DNA of 64,000 bases from Actinoplanes sp. M2I2 (GCF_023544445.1 NZ_JALPVJ010000012.1:186001-250000), one strand, 5' to 3'. Shown: positions 41,563 through 50,312, numbered from the stretch's first letter. Notes: a model not told the origin generated them from the letters alone. Numbers and translations: made by a program.

Positions 41563-42453
41563 TTACTCGGCTGCGGTAGGCGCTGGACCGGCCGATGAGA
41601 CCGCCGGCCGGGTGCGGTCGCGCCGGGCCAGGGTCACGCCCGCGCTGGCCAGGGTCACCAGGACCAGCGCGACGATCTCGGCCCAGCCTAGACGCTGGCG
41701 CAGAATGATCAGGCCGGCCACGGCGGCGGCCGCGGGCTCGAGGCTCATCAGGATGCCGAAGACGCGGGTGGGGATGTGGCGCAGCGCGTTGATCTCGAGG
41801 CCGTAGGACAGTACGGAGGACAGCAGGGCTACGGCCACCGCGCCGATCAGCAGGGACGGGTGGTCGATCACGCCCACGGCCCCGCCGGCCCCGAAGGGCA
41901 GGGCCAGCATCGCGCCGACCGCGAGGGAGACGGCGAGTCCGCCCGTGCCGGGGACGAGGCCGCCGAGCCGGGCGCTGAGCACGATGTAGGCCGCCCAGAA
42001 CAGCCCGGCCACGAACGCGAGCACGAGGCCGCTCGTCGGGGCGCCGGCCCCGCTGTCAAAGCCGAGCAGAAGCACCCCGGCGGCCGCGAGCCCGGCCCAG
42101 CACAGGTCGAGCAGGCGCCGGGTCTGGACGACGGCGAGCAGCAGCGGGCCGAGGAACTCGACGGTGACCGCGATGCCGAGCGGGACGGTGGCCAACGCTA
42201 GATAGAAGATCAGGTTCATGCCGGCCATCGCGATGCCGAGCAGGATCGCGGCCCGCCACGCGGCGGGCGTCCAGGAGCGGACCTTGGGGCGGGTGACCGC
42301 CGCGAGGATGATCGCGGCCAGCGCCAGGCGCAGGAAGGTCACGCCGGTGGCGCCGAGCTCGTCGAAGAGACCGGCGGCGATGGCGCTGCCCACCTGCACC
42401 GACGCGATGGCCGTCAGCACCATGAGAGGCGCCGGCGCGTTGAACCTGGTCAC
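41563..42453 (-). CDS. EamA/DMT-family transporter
   Basis: A 296-residue membrane protein with about ten helices in two EamA halves. Start GTG (TRFNAPAPLMVLTAIASVQ) at 42453 overlaps the permease stop as GTGA. Typical motifs are LGATGVTFLRLALAAIILA, VEFLGPLLLAV and SYGLEINALRHIPTRVFGILMSLEPAAAAVAGLIIL, the last being strongly conserved in RhtA-like threonine/homoserine exporters. It probably exports amino acids or metabolites. Its coupling to an ABC efflux operon is unusual. Confidence 0.9.
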   Translation of the reverse strand: MTRFNAPAPLMVLTAIASVQVGSAIAAGLFDELGATGVTFLRLALAAIILAAVTRPKVRSWTPAAWRAAILLGIAMAGMNLIFYLALATVPLGIAVTVEFLGPLLLAVVQTRRLLDLCWAGLAAAGVLLLGFDSGAGAPTSGLVLAFVAGLFWAAYIVLSARLGGLVPGTGGLAVSLAVGAMLALPFGAGGAVGVIDHPSLLIGAVAVALLSSVLSYGLEINALRHIPTRVFGILMSLEPAAAAVAGLIILRQRLGWAEIVALVLVTLASAGVTLARRDRTRPAVSSAGPAPTAAE

Positions 42454-43634
42454 TCGGTGCGCAACGCGACGACGGGGTCGAGGCGACCGGCCCGCTGGGC
42501 CGGGACAACCCCGAAGACGATGCCCACGACGGCCGAGACCCCGAAGGCCAGCGCCAGCGACCACCACGTGATGGCCGCGGGCACCGGGGAGAACGCGTCG
42601 ACCAGGATCGCCGACGTGACGCCCAGGGCCATGCCGAGGATGCCGCCGATGGTGGTGAGCAGCACCGCCTCGAGCAGGAACTGCACGCCGATGTCGCGCG
42701 GGCGGGCGCCGACGGCCTTGCGCAGGCCGATCTCCTTGGTGCGTTCGCGGACCGAGACCAGCATGATGTTGGAGACGCCGACGCCGCCGACGAGCAGACT
42801 GATGCCGGCGATCGCGGCGAGCACGCCGGTGAGCACCCCGAGGATGTCGCCCAGCACGCCGAGGATCTGTTCCTGGGTGACCGCGCTGAAGTCGGAGTCG
42901 GGGTGGCGCTCGGTCAGCGTGTCGACCACGGACGTGCTGAGCTGGTCGATGCGTTCGCGGTCGGGGGCGCGGATGGCCAGGCCGTCGATGCGGTCGGTGC
43001 CGAGCAGTCGCTGGGCCGCGGTGACCGGCACATGCACCTCGCTGTCGCGGTCGACGCCGAGGCTCTGCCCGAGCCGCTCGAACGTGCCGATCACGCGGAA
43101 CCGGACACCGCCGATGGTGATCTGCCGGCCGATCGGGTCGCGGTCGCCGAACAGCGTCGTGGCGGTGCCGGCCCCGAGCACCGCCACCCGGCGGCCGGTC
43201 GTCACATCCGTACGGGTCAGGTAGGAACCTCGGTCGAGCCGGCGGACGAAGACGCTCGGCGTGTTCTCGAGGACGCCCTGCATGCTGCCGAAGGCCGAGC
43301 GGGAGCCGGCCCGCACGGTCTCCCCCGAGGCGATCGTGGCGGCGACCCGGTCACGGTCGCCGACCACGCGGGCCACCGCTTCGACGTCGTCCAGGGTCAT
43401 CGTGGAGGCGGCCGGCGCCGAGCCCGCCTCGAGCCGCCCGGGCACGACCAGCAGCAGGTTGGACCCCAGCCCCTCGACCTGCTGCTCGATCTGGCCCTTG
43501 GTGCCCGTGCCGATGCCGACCAGCGCGACCACCGCGGCCACCCCGATCACCACCCCGAGCATGGTCAGGACGCTGCGCAGCCGGTTGGCCCGCAGCGCGT
43601 CGAGAGCGACCCGCCACGCCTCGGCCAGCCTCAT
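42450..43634 (-). CDS. MacB-like FtsX ABC transporter permease
   Basis: A 394-residue permease with an N-terminal helix (RLRSVLTMLGVVIGVAAVVALVGIGTG), a periplasmic-type MacB domain and three C-terminal helices. GGVGVSNIMLVSVRERTKEIGLRKAVGARPRDI is the FtsX signature. Its ATG overlaps the ATPase stop as ATGA. With HlyD and the ATPase it forms a mechanotransmission-type ABC complex, MacAB-like without an outer membrane protein, probably exporting a drug, peptide or lipid. Confidence 0.93.
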   Translation of the reverse strand: MRLAEAWRVALDALRANRLRSVLTMLGVVIGVAAVVALVGIGTGTKGQIEQQVEGLGSNLLLVVPGRLEAGSAPAASTMTLDDVEAVARVVGDRDRVAATIASGETVRAGSRSAFGSMQGVLENTPSVFVRRLDRGSYLTRTDVTTGRRVAVLGAGTATTLFGDRDPIGRQITIGGVRFRVIGTFERLGQSLGVDRDSEVHVPVTAAQRLLGTDRIDGLAIRAPDRERIDQLSTSVVDTLTERHPDSDFSAVTQEQILGVLGDILGVLTGVLAAIAGISLLVGGVGVSNIMLVSVRERTKEIGLRKAVGARPRDIGVQFLLEAVLLTTIGGILGMALGVTSAILVDAFSPVPAAITWWSLALAFGVSAVVGIVFGVVPAQRAGRLDPVVALRTE

Positions 43635-44314
43635 ACGGCCGCCTCGGAGACGATCAGGCCGTCGCGCATGACGATCTGGCGGTGGGCCCGCGCGGCCACC
43701 TCGCGATCGTGGGTGACCAGCACGACGGCGACGCCCTCGCTGTTGAGCGACTCGAGCAGGGCCAGCACGGACTGGCCGGTGGCCGAGTCGAGGTTGCCGG
43801 TGGGCTCGTCGGCCAGCAGCACCGACGGGCCGGTGACCAGGGCCCGGGCGATCGCGACACGCTGCTGCTCGCCGCCGGACATCTGGTTGGGCCGGTGGTC
43901 GACCCGGTGGGCCAGCCCGACGCGCTCGAGCATCTCGGTGGCCCGCCGGCGGCGCTCGCGCCGGCCCAGGCCGCGGTAGACCAGCGGCAGGGCGACGTTG
44001 TCGCGGGCGGTGGTGCGGGCGAGCAGGTGGAACGACTGGAAGACGAAGCCGATCGTCTCGTTGCGCAGCTTGGCCATCTCGCCCGGGTCGAGCCCGGAGA
44101 CGTCGCGCCCGCCGATCAGCAGGGTGCCGCCGGTGGGCCGGTCGAGCCCGCCGAGCAGGTGCATGAGCGTCGACTTGCCCGAGCCGGAGGTGCCGACGAT
44201 GGCCACGTAGTCGGTCGGCTCGATGGTCAGCGACACGCCTCGCAGCGCGGACACGGAGACGCCGTCGAGGTCGTAGGTGCGGCTGACGTCGGTCGCCACG
44301 ATGGCCGCGGTCAT
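43631..44314 (-). CDS. ABC transporter ATP-binding protein (MacB/LolD type)
   Basis: A 227-residue ATPase. Walker A is GTSGSGKST, the Q-loop is FVFQSFHLL, the signature is MSGGEQQRVAIARAL, Walker B is VLLADEPTGNLDS and the H-loop is LVTHDRE. It overlaps by four bases with both neighbours. It powers the adjacent FtsX permease. Confidence 0.96.
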   Translation of the reverse strand: MTAAIVATDVSRTYDLDGVSVSALRGVSLTIEPTDYVAIVGTSGSGKSTLMHLLGGLDRPTGGTLLIGGRDVSGLDPGEMAKLRNETIGFVFQSFHLLARTTARDNVALPLVYRGLGRRERRRRATEMLERVGLAHRVDHRPNQMSGGEQQRVAIARALVTGPSVLLADEPTGNLDSATGQSVLALLESLNSEGVAVVLVTHDREVAARAHRQIVMRDGLIVSEAAV

Positions 44315-45642
44315 GAGGTCTTGTCACCGGGCTGGATCTCGTCGGCGCCCGAGACCGCGATGCGCTGACCGGCGTCGAGGCCCTCGGTGACCTGGACGAC
44401 GTCCTCGCCCTGCACGCCGAGCGTCACCGGCACCCGCTCGTAGCTCTCGCCGCGCACCGCCCACACCGTGTCGCGACCGTCGACGTTGATGATCGCCGAG
44501 GCCGGCACGGTGACCGCGTCGTCGGCCTCGCGCACCTGGAGGCGGATCACGGCGCTCATGCCGGGCCGGGGCGTCGGCTTGTCCTCGCCCGTGGCCAGAT
44601 CGAGACGGACCTTGTACGACACACCGCCGCGCGACGAGGTCGTCGGGAGCAGGTCGATGGAGCGCACGGTCGCCTCGTAGCCCGCGCCGGTGGCCGCGTC
44701 GAGCTCGACGGTGGCCTTGACCCCGGCCTTGACCAGCAGCACGTCGGTCTCGTCGACCTCGGCGACCAGCCCGAGGCGGCCGACGTCGACCACGGTGAAC
44801 AGCGGCGTGCCGGCCGCGACGAAGGCGCCCCGGGGCACCGCCGAGTCGACCCCGGGCAGGCTGTTGCCGCTGCCGGCGGCGGGGGCGACCGGGCCGCCGG
44901 CGGAGAGCAGGTCGGACAGCGACGAGGCACTGGCCCCGGAGGTGCCGCCGAACTGCACGACCCCGGCGACCGGCGCCCGCAGGGTGAGCGCCTCGACGGC
45001 GGCGTCGGCCAGTTCGTACGCCTGCTGGGCCTGCAGGCGCTGCGCGGCCGACAGGGAGTTGACCGCCTCGCCCAGCGACGCCACCCCGCGCTCGACCGAG
45101 CGCAGCGAAGCCGCGGCGGCCGCCGACGCGGCTGTGTACTGCTCGTCGGCCGCGTCGATCTGCTTGAGCAGCACCTGACGCAGCTCGGGGTCGGTGATCT
45201 TGGCGGCGGCCGCGCGGGCCTCGTCGAAGGCGTCGGCGGCCTGCTTGTCGGTCTGCCGGCGGACGGCGACGAAGCCCGACGTGCCGCCGGACGGGACCCC
45301 GCCCCGGGACGCCTCGTCGAGCGCCCGCTCGGCCGACTGCCGCCGCGCCTCGAGCTCGGGGGCGTCGAGCACGGCCAGCACCTGGCCCTTGCTCACCCGG
45401 CGGCCCGGCTCGACGCGCAGGTCGTCGAGAGTGCCGGCGGCGGGCGCGCTGACCGTGGCCGCGGCCCGGGCTGTCACCGAGCCCGGCGCCTCGACGATCT
45501 CGGCCACCGTGCCCCGCGCGGCCGCGCCGAGGCGGACATCGGTCGGTTCGTCGTCACAGGAGGCGGCGGTCGACGAGACGAGGAAGAGTCCCGCAACGGC
45601 GAGCACCAGGGAACGCGGACGGCGACGTGGGAGTTCGGACAC
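44311..45642 (-). CDS. HlyD/MacA-like periplasmic adaptor (membrane fusion) protein
   Basis: A 443-residue protein starting with GTG at 45642 (VSELPRRRPRSLVLAVAG). The signal sequence ends LFLVSSTAASC, so Cys28 may be a lipobox cysteine. Order of domains: biotinyl-lipoyl half (GTLDDLRVEPGRRVSKGQVLAVLDA), long alpha-hairpin (about 115-235), second lipoyl half (LTLRAPVAGVVQFGGTSG), then beta-barrel (LGLVAEVDETDVLLVKAGVKATVELDA). First gene of a four-gene overlapping operon. TAGAGT lies seven bases before the GTG, so the mRNA may be leaderless. Confidence 0.9.
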   Translation of the reverse strand: MSELPRRRPRSLVLAVAGLFLVSSTAASCDDEPTDVRLGAAARGTVAEIVEAPGSVTARAAATVSAPAAGTLDDLRVEPGRRVSKGQVLAVLDAPELEARRQSAERALDEASRGGVPSGGTSGFVAVRRQTDKQAADAFDEARAAAAKITDPELRQVLLKQIDAADEQYTAASAAAAASLRSVERGVASLGEAVNSLSAAQRLQAQQAYELADAAVEALTLRAPVAGVVQFGGTSGASASSLSDLLSAGGPVAPAAGSGNSLPGVDSAVPRGAFVAAGTPLFTVVDVGRLGLVAEVDETDVLLVKAGVKATVELDAATGAGYEATVRSIDLLPTTSSRGGVSYKVRLDLATGEDKPTPRPGMSAVIRLQVREADDAVTVPASAIINVDGRDTVWAVRGESYERVPVTLGVQGEDVVQVTEGLDAGQRIAVSGADEIQPGDKTS

Positions 45643-45678
45643 GCACGCCACTCTATGTCGGGCCACCGACAAGAAACC

Positions 45679-45716
45679 GGCGAAGGCGGGCTGCCCAGGG
45701 GCAACCCGCCTTCGCC
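45679..45716 (-). terminator. terminator of the L,D-transpeptidase gene
   Basis: An 18-base stem with one mismatch (GGCGAAGGCGGGCTGCCC and GGGCAACCCGCCTTCGCC) and a two-base nominal loop, followed on the minus strand by GGTTTCTTGTCGG. It is 17 bases beyond the gene's stop. Confidence 0.8.
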
Positions 45717-45733
45717 ACGCCTCACCGGGCCGA

Positions 45734-46471
45734 TCAGGTGCCCGGCCGGCGCCCGATCAGCTTGACCGTCATGCCGATCTTGCCGACGTTCCAGTACGTC
45801 TTGGCGTCGTTCGGCAGCAGGTTGACGCAGCCGTGCGACCCGCGCCACTTGTCGTGGATGTAGGTCGTCGTCTGGTGGAAGCCCTTCCCGCCCTGGAAGC
45901 GCTGCCAGTAGGGCAGCCACACCTCGTACGGGTCGGACCACTCCTTCTTGGTGCGCTTGTTGATCTTGTAGGTGCCGGAGGGCGTGCGGTAGTTCTTCAT
46001 GCCCGTACGGACCACGGTCGGAGCGGTGAACTGCTTGCCGTTCTTCATGATCCACGACGTCTGCTGCGTCAGGTTGACGCAGAACGTGTAGCCCGACTTC
46101 TTCGGCTTGCAGGCCTTGAGACTGGTCGCGGCGAGGCGCTTGGCCACGTCGTACGTCGTGGGGCCGGCCAGTCCCGCGGCGGGCTGGATGCCGTACCGCT
46201 TCTGGAACTTCTTGATGATCGTGCAGTCGGCGGCGGACTGCTTGCCGTCGACCTTGGTCTTCCCGAAGCCGCCGAACTTGTTGATCAGCCCTTCGACCTG
46301 CTTCTGGTACTTCCCGGTGGCGCAACCGGCGGCGGCCTTGGTGACCACCGCCGCGGTGACCGGCGTCCGCGTGGCGGCGCCGGCACCGGCCGGTGCCAGC
46401 GCGACCACGCCGAGACCGCCGCCGACCATTGCCGCCAGGGCGGCTCCGGCCGCTACCCGTCTGGATCCCAC
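45734..46471 (-). CDS. exported L,D-transpeptidase (YkuD) with peptidoglycan-binding-like region
   Basis: A 245-residue protein; the GTG at 46471 was chosen because GGGGAGGA lies six bases upstream. Signal peptide about 1-33 (ending AGAGA). Residues about 45-120 carry paired cysteines and FQKRYGIQPAAGLAGPTTYDVAKRL, a PG_binding_1-like fold. The YkuD domain contains IHDKWRGSHGCVNLLPNDAKTYW with the catalytic Cys at about 215. It forms 3-3 peptidoglycan cross-links or attaches proteins to the wall. TPSGTYKINKRTK fits the family's T-P-x-G pattern. Confidence 0.92.
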   Translation of the reverse strand: MGSRRVAAGAALAAMVGGGLGVVALAPAGAGAATRTPVTAAVVTKAAAGCATGKYQKQVEGLINKFGGFGKTKVDGKQSAADCTIIKKFQKRYGIQPAAGLAGPTTYDVAKRLAATSLKACKPKKSGYTFCVNLTQQTSWIMKNGKQFTAPTVVRTGMKNYRTPSGTYKINKRTKKEWSDPYEVWLPYWQRFQGGKGFHQTTTYIHDKWRGSHGCVNLLPNDAKTYWNVGKIGMTVKLIGRRPGT

Positions 46472-46603
46472 TGTGGTTCCTCCCCAGGAAACGTGTGCGC
46501 ACATAGAAGCACAGCTACGCCGCTCACGGCTCCGAGGAAGGGAGCGTGGCGCGAAACCGGTAGGGCAGATCGGCTCGCGCGCACGCCGGTTGAGGAGATG
46601 CGA

Positions 46604-47629
46604 TCAGTATCGCGGCGTTGCGAAGTTCTGCACCCAGTACGGGGTGCGGTCGCGGGAGATGGCCAGCCCGACGCCCATCTCGCGCAGCCGGCAGTCGAGG
46701 ATGTTCTCGCGGTGCGAGCGGCTGTTCATCCAGCCGTCCACCACCTCCCACGGGCTGTCGGCGCCGCGCGCGATGTTCTCGCCGTAGCGCTTCCACCGGT
46801 AGCCGGCGTCGCTCACCCGGTCGCCCGCGCGCTCGCCGTTCGGCGACTCGTGGTCGAAGTAGCGGCGGCGGGCCATGTCCGACGCGTGCTGGTTGGCCGC
46901 CTTGATCAGGCGGCGGTCCAGGATGAACGGGGCACAGCCGGCCCGCCGCCGGTTCTGGTTGACCAGCACCAGGACCCGCTGCTGCACCGGGGCGGACGGG
47001 CTGGCCGAGACGTCCCGGGCGGTCACGGCCTGCCGGGCGGCGGCCAGGACACCGCCCGCGACGCGCTGCTGCCGGGCCGGTCGCTGCTGCTGCCGCTGCT
47101 GGGCCGCGCTCTGCTGCTGCTTCTGCCGGGCGGCGCTCTGCTGCTGCCTCTGGCGGGTGGCGCTCTGCTGCTGCTTCTGGCGGGCGGCGCGCTGATCGAG
47201 GTGCGGGCGCTGCGGGCTCAGGGGACGCTCGGCGCTCACCGGGCGCTGGGGCTGACGCCCGGCGGCGTCGGGCTGCTGCCGGGATGCGCGGTCGCGCTGC
47301 TGAGGACGTACGCGGTCATCGCGCCGGGCGTCGTCGTCGAGCCGCGGGCGCTCGGCCGGGCCGCGATCCGCGAACGGCTCACCGAAGGCCCGGTCGTCGC
47401 CGTGGAAGTCGTCGTCCCGGAAGTCGCCGTCGCCGAAGTCGTCATCGTGAAAGTCACCACCGCGGTAGTCGTGCCGGTCGGCGCGGTCGTCGCCGAACAG
47501 GCTCGGCCACCAGAAACTGGTCCAGCCCGGCGAGTCCGGCCTCTCGTCGGCGGCCGCCGAGGTCGCCACGACGCCGCCCGCGAGCAGAAGCGCCGCCGCC
47601 GCTGAGACCACCACGACTGGTTTCCGCAT
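46604..47629 (-). CDS. secreted CAP-domain (SCP/PR1) protein with low-complexity linker
   Basis: A 341-residue protein. Signal peptide about 1-27. Residues 45-100 are Asp/Phe/Gly-rich (GGDFHDDDFGDGDFRDDDF), then 105-200 are Gln/Arg/Pro-rich with RQKQQQSA repeats. The CAP domain (about 215-341) reads VLVLVNQNRRRAGCAPFILDRRLIKAANQHASDMA, DHESPNGERAGDRVSDAGYRW, ENIARGADSPWEVVDGWMNSRSHRENIL and YWVQNFATP, the YkwD pattern with conserved His/Glu residues. Function of bacterial CAP proteins is not fixed. It lies next to the L,D-transpeptidase, suggesting a wall location. Confidence 0.9.
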   Translation of the reverse strand: MRKPVVVVSAAAALLLAGGVVATSAAADERPDSPGWTSFWWPSLFGDDRADRHDYRGGDFHDDDFGDGDFRDDDFHGDDRAFGEPFADRGPAERPRLDDDARRDDRVRPQQRDRASRQQPDAAGRQPQRPVSAERPLSPQRPHLDQRAARQKQQQSATRQRQQQSAARQKQQQSAAQQRQQQRPARQQRVAGGVLAAARQAVTARDVSASPSAPVQQRVLVLVNQNRRRAGCAPFILDRRLIKAANQHASDMARRRYFDHESPNGERAGDRVSDAGYRWKRYGENIARGADSPWEVVDGWMNSRSHRENILDCRLREMGVGLAISRDRTPYWVQNFATPRY

Positions 47630-47933
47630 GCCCCGTAATCCCCATATCTCCCCGGGCCACCCGGCCGCTCCGGGTCACCTCCACCGGGAGTCAACGTCAC
47701 AAACCGGGCACGGTCACTTCCGAAATCGTGGTCGCTGCCGGCGCGACAACGGCCGGCATCGCTGCCAATCCTGCGTCCAACTGCGGTTTCACTGTCTCCG
47801 GCCGCAGCACGGGCGTCGCACAACCGCACAGACAATTCGGACAGTTCATGCGTACGGGGTAGTCCGGGGGTTTCGTTGTTGCCGTCCGCGCGGAGGTCGT
47901 CGCGACCCCGATCAGGATGGCAACCTCGTCGCG
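47630..47933. other. 304-base divergent intergenic region
   Basis: Lies between the CAP gene and the acyltransferase gene. It probably holds both promoters; I see no convincing -35/-10 pair. A Cys-rich minus-strand frame (MNCPNCLCGC...) ends at 47697 but has no ribosome binding site. Confidence 0.5.
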
Positions 47934-49607
47934 GTGCGCAATCGCTACCTGGATCTGCTCCGTGCCGCCGCAATTGTCCGGGTGATCGTCTACCACCTGT
48001 TCGGATGGCCCTGGCTCTCCGTCGTCCTGCCCGCGATGGGCGTCATGTTCGCCCTGGCCGGGTCGCTCACCGCCGCCTCACTGTCCAAGCGGGACGCCGG
48101 TCAGGTGGTGGTCTCCCGCCTGCGCCGCCTGCTCCCGCCCCTGTGGCTGCTGGGCGTGATCGCGGTGCCGGTCATGCTGGTCGCCGGCTGGGCCACGGAG
48201 AACGACGGCGAGCACCCGTTCAACCCGGCCACCCTGGCGTTCTGGATCCTGCCGATCGGCGACCCGCCCGGCAGCGACCAGGCCATCGACGTCTGGGAGC
48301 CGCTCTGGTATCTCCGCGCGTACCTCTGGTTCGTCCTGTTGTCGCCGGTGCTGTTCGCCCTGTGGCGGCGGATCGGGTGGGCCACCGTGGCGCTCCCCCT
48401 GGTGCTCATGGCCGTGCTGGACGTCACCGGCTTCGAGCTTCCCGACACCGCCGACTCGGCGCTGTGGGACTTCGTCACGTACGGGGCGTGCTGGATCGCG
48501 GGTTTCGCCCACCACGACGGCCGGCTGGCCCGGCTGCGGCCCTGGGTGGCGTTCCCGGTCGCGCTGGCCCTCGGGGCGGGTGCGGCCTACTTCGCGCACG
48601 ACTACGGCAGTTTCGACCTCAACGAGGTGGCCGAGTCGCAGGCCCTGTGGTCGCTGGCCTTCGTGCTGGTAGTGCTGCGCTGGCAGCCGCCGATGGGCTG
48701 GCTCGCCCGGATCAAGCCGCTCGACCACGCCGTCTCCGTCATCAACGCGCGAGCCGTGACGATCTACCTGTGGCACAACACCGCGATCGCGGCGGTGTGG
48801 CCGGTGCTGACCGTGCTCGCGCTCGGCGACCTGGGCGACCGCCTGAGCCCGGTGTCCGACCTGGCGGTGGCGCTGGCGCTGACGCTCGGGGCGATGGTCG
48901 CCTTCGGCTGGGCCGAGGACGTCGCCGCCCGGCGCCGCCCGCGCCTGTGGCCGAGCACGGGCCGAGCGGCCACCCCGCCGCCGGAGAACGCGCCGCGCGA
49001 AGCGATCGCGCCGGACCGGCCGGCCGCGATGGCCCGGTCGTCGGCTGCCGCCGCGATGGCCCGGACACCGGCGAATTGGCCGCCGATCCCCCGCGGCACC
49101 GGTGGGGACGCCGCTGCGGGCGGGAACGCCGCGACGGCTGTCGACGACCCGGCGGAGAGGCGGGGTGGGACAGCGGACCTGTCCGGTCACGCCGTGGGCG
49201 AGGGCGGCGCCGAGCCGGATGGCCGCCACCAGTCGCCGGGCGGGGCCGGGCAGCTCGACCCGGGACTGCTGCGGCGCGATCCGGGGCCGCTGCGGCGCGA
49301 TCCGGGACTGCCGGTGGCGGGTCGGCGGGTGGATCCGCTCGACAGCGGTACGCCGGCTCGCGATCCGTTCCCGCCGGGCGGGCCGGCTGGTGGTTCGTTC
49401 GCGCCGGGCGGGCCGACCGGCGACTCATTCAGCGCGGATGGGTCGGCCGAAGATCCGTTCAGCGCGGGTGGGCCGGCCGGAGATCCGTTCATCGGCGAAA
49501 TGCCGGCTCGCGATCCGCTCGACGCCGGCGGCCCGGTGCGCGGGAAGCCCGACTGGTTCGGCGGTGGGCGTCGTCCGGATCATGACCCCGAGCGCGAGGA
49601 GCCGTGA
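47934..49607 (+). CDS. membrane acyltransferase-3-like protein with repetitive cytoplasmic tail
   Basis: A 557-residue protein from the GTG at 47934 (RNRYLDLLRAAAIVRVIVYH). The first helix carries LDLLRAAAIVRVIVYHLFGW, the acyltransferase-3 start with the key His. About ten helices end near residue 330. WEPLWYLRAYLWFVLLSPVLFALWRR and VTIYLWHNTAIAAVWPVL are also typical. Such proteins O-acylate surface sugars or antibiotics; the substrate is unknown. The final 200 residues are Gly/Pro/Ala-rich and end with decapeptide repeats (DPFxxGGPAG). The frame upstream of 47934 has no start with a better ribosome binding site. Confidence 0.82.
   Translation: MRNRYLDLLRAAAIVRVIVYHLFGWPWLSVVLPAMGVMFALAGSLTAASLSKRDAGQVVVSRLRRLLPPLWLLGVIAVPVMLVAGWATENDGEHPFNPATLAFWILPIGDPPGSDQAIDVWEPLWYLRAYLWFVLLSPVLFALWRRIGWATVALPLVLMAVLDVTGFELPDTADSALWDFVTYGACWIAGFAHHDGRLARLRPWVAFPVALALGAGAAYFAHDYGSFDLNEVAESQALWSLAFVLVVLRWQPPMGWLARIKPLDHAVSVINARAVTIYLWHNTAIAAVWPVLTVLALGDLGDRLSPVSDLAVALALTLGAMVAFGWAEDVAARRRPRLWPSTGRAATPPPENAPREAIAPDRPAAMARSSAAAAMARTPANWPPIPRGTGGDAAAGGNAATAVDDPAERRGGTADLSGHAVGEGGAEPDGRHQSPGGAGQLDPGLLRRDPGPLRRDPGLPVAGRRVDPLDSGTPARDPFPPGGPAGGSFAPGGPTGDSFSADGSAEDPFSAGGPAGDPFIGEMPARDPLDAGGPVRGKPDWFGGGRRPDHDPEREEP
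49370..49545 (+). repeat. about six 30-base in-frame repeats in the acyltransferase tail
   Basis: Decapeptides DPFPPGGPAG, GSFAPGGPTG, DSFSADGSAE, DPFSAGGPAG, DPFIGEMPAR and DPLDAGGPV follow in register. Confidence 0.85.
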
Positions 49608-49695
49608 CGTGATCTTGCTGGGGGGGGTCGCGCGGCCATCCCGAGCCCCCTCCCACAGGGCCTGAGATTAGGCCGTTCGGCCGGGGGTGGCTCAG

Positions 49696-49704
49696 TTGTC
49701 CACA
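49696..49704 (+). other. DnaA-box-like 9-mer
   Basis: TTGTCCACA is a perfect match to the actinobacterial DnaA box. GCATCCACA, a weaker 6 of 9 match, follows 33 bases on in the same orientation. Two sites are too few for an origin; DnaA might act here as a transcription regulator of the chemosensory operon, or the match may be chance. Confidence 0.35.
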
Positions 49705-49811
49705 GGCGGGCGGGCACGGGGAATCGACGCATCCACAGAAAGCGACGCACCCCCTCCACCCGTGTGAAGCATTCTCGGATAACACAGCTAAAGTCTGGCT
49801 AATCTGAGCGA

Positions 49812-50312
49812 ATGCGGCAGTACGGACAGGCGCCGACCCACGCCGACGAGGGTGAGGGCGCCGGGGTTCTCGCGCTCGTCTTCCGGGCCGGGCCCCTGCT
49901 CTGCGCCCTCGGGCTCGACGAGGTCATCGAGACGCTGCGCCCGCTCGAGACGCGGCCGCTGGCCGGCACGCCGGCGTTCGTCCGGGGCATCACCGTGCTG
50001 CGCGGTGTCCCCACCCCCGTCATCGACGTGTCCCGGCTGCTCGGCGGCGGCCCGGCCGAGGCCGACCGCTTCCTGGCCGTCCGCACCGAGCGGGGCGCCA
50101 TCGCGCTCGCCACCGGCGACATCCTCGGGATCCGGCACGTCGAGGCCGAGCCCACCGGCGGTCACCCGGCTCTGCTCGGCGGGGGCAGCACCCGGCTGGT
50201 CGCGGGCGTCGGCACGCTGGGCACCGAGCCGCTTCTGCTGCTGCAGAGCATGCGTGCCGTTCCCGACGAGGTCTGGGAAGCGGCCGCCGTGAACGCGGGC
50301 GAGCCGTCGTGA
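49812..50312 (+). CDS. CheW-like adaptor (first in chemosensory operon)
   Basis: A 166-residue single CheW domain: VLALVFRAGPLLCALGLDEVIETLRPLETRPL, FVRGITVLRGVPTPVIDVSRLLGGG, RFLAVRTERGAIALATGDILGIRHVE. The RGxxxPVIDL-like element is the receptor/CheA interface. It couples the receptor to CheA. GTGA overlap with the cheR gene. TAAAGT about 20 bases upstream may be a -10. Position corresponds to WspB in the Pseudomonas system. Confidence 0.9.
   Translation: MRQYGQAPTHADEGEGAGVLALVFRAGPLLCALGLDEVIETLRPLETRPLAGTPAFVRGITVLRGVPTPVIDVSRLLGGGPAEADRFLAVRTERGAIALATGDILGIRHVEAEPTGGHPALLGGGSTRLVAGVGTLGTEPLLLLQSMRAVPDEVWEAAAVNAGEPS

Noticed and set aside
47697-47849. Cys-rich minus-strand peptide MNCPNCLCGC... 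in the divergent region
   Set aside because: No ribosome binding site and no recognisable biosynthetic partner; too short to support as a gene.
49681-49811. Chromosomal origin of replication
   Set aside because: Only one perfect DnaA box and one weak one, no dnaA or dnaN, and not AT-rich.
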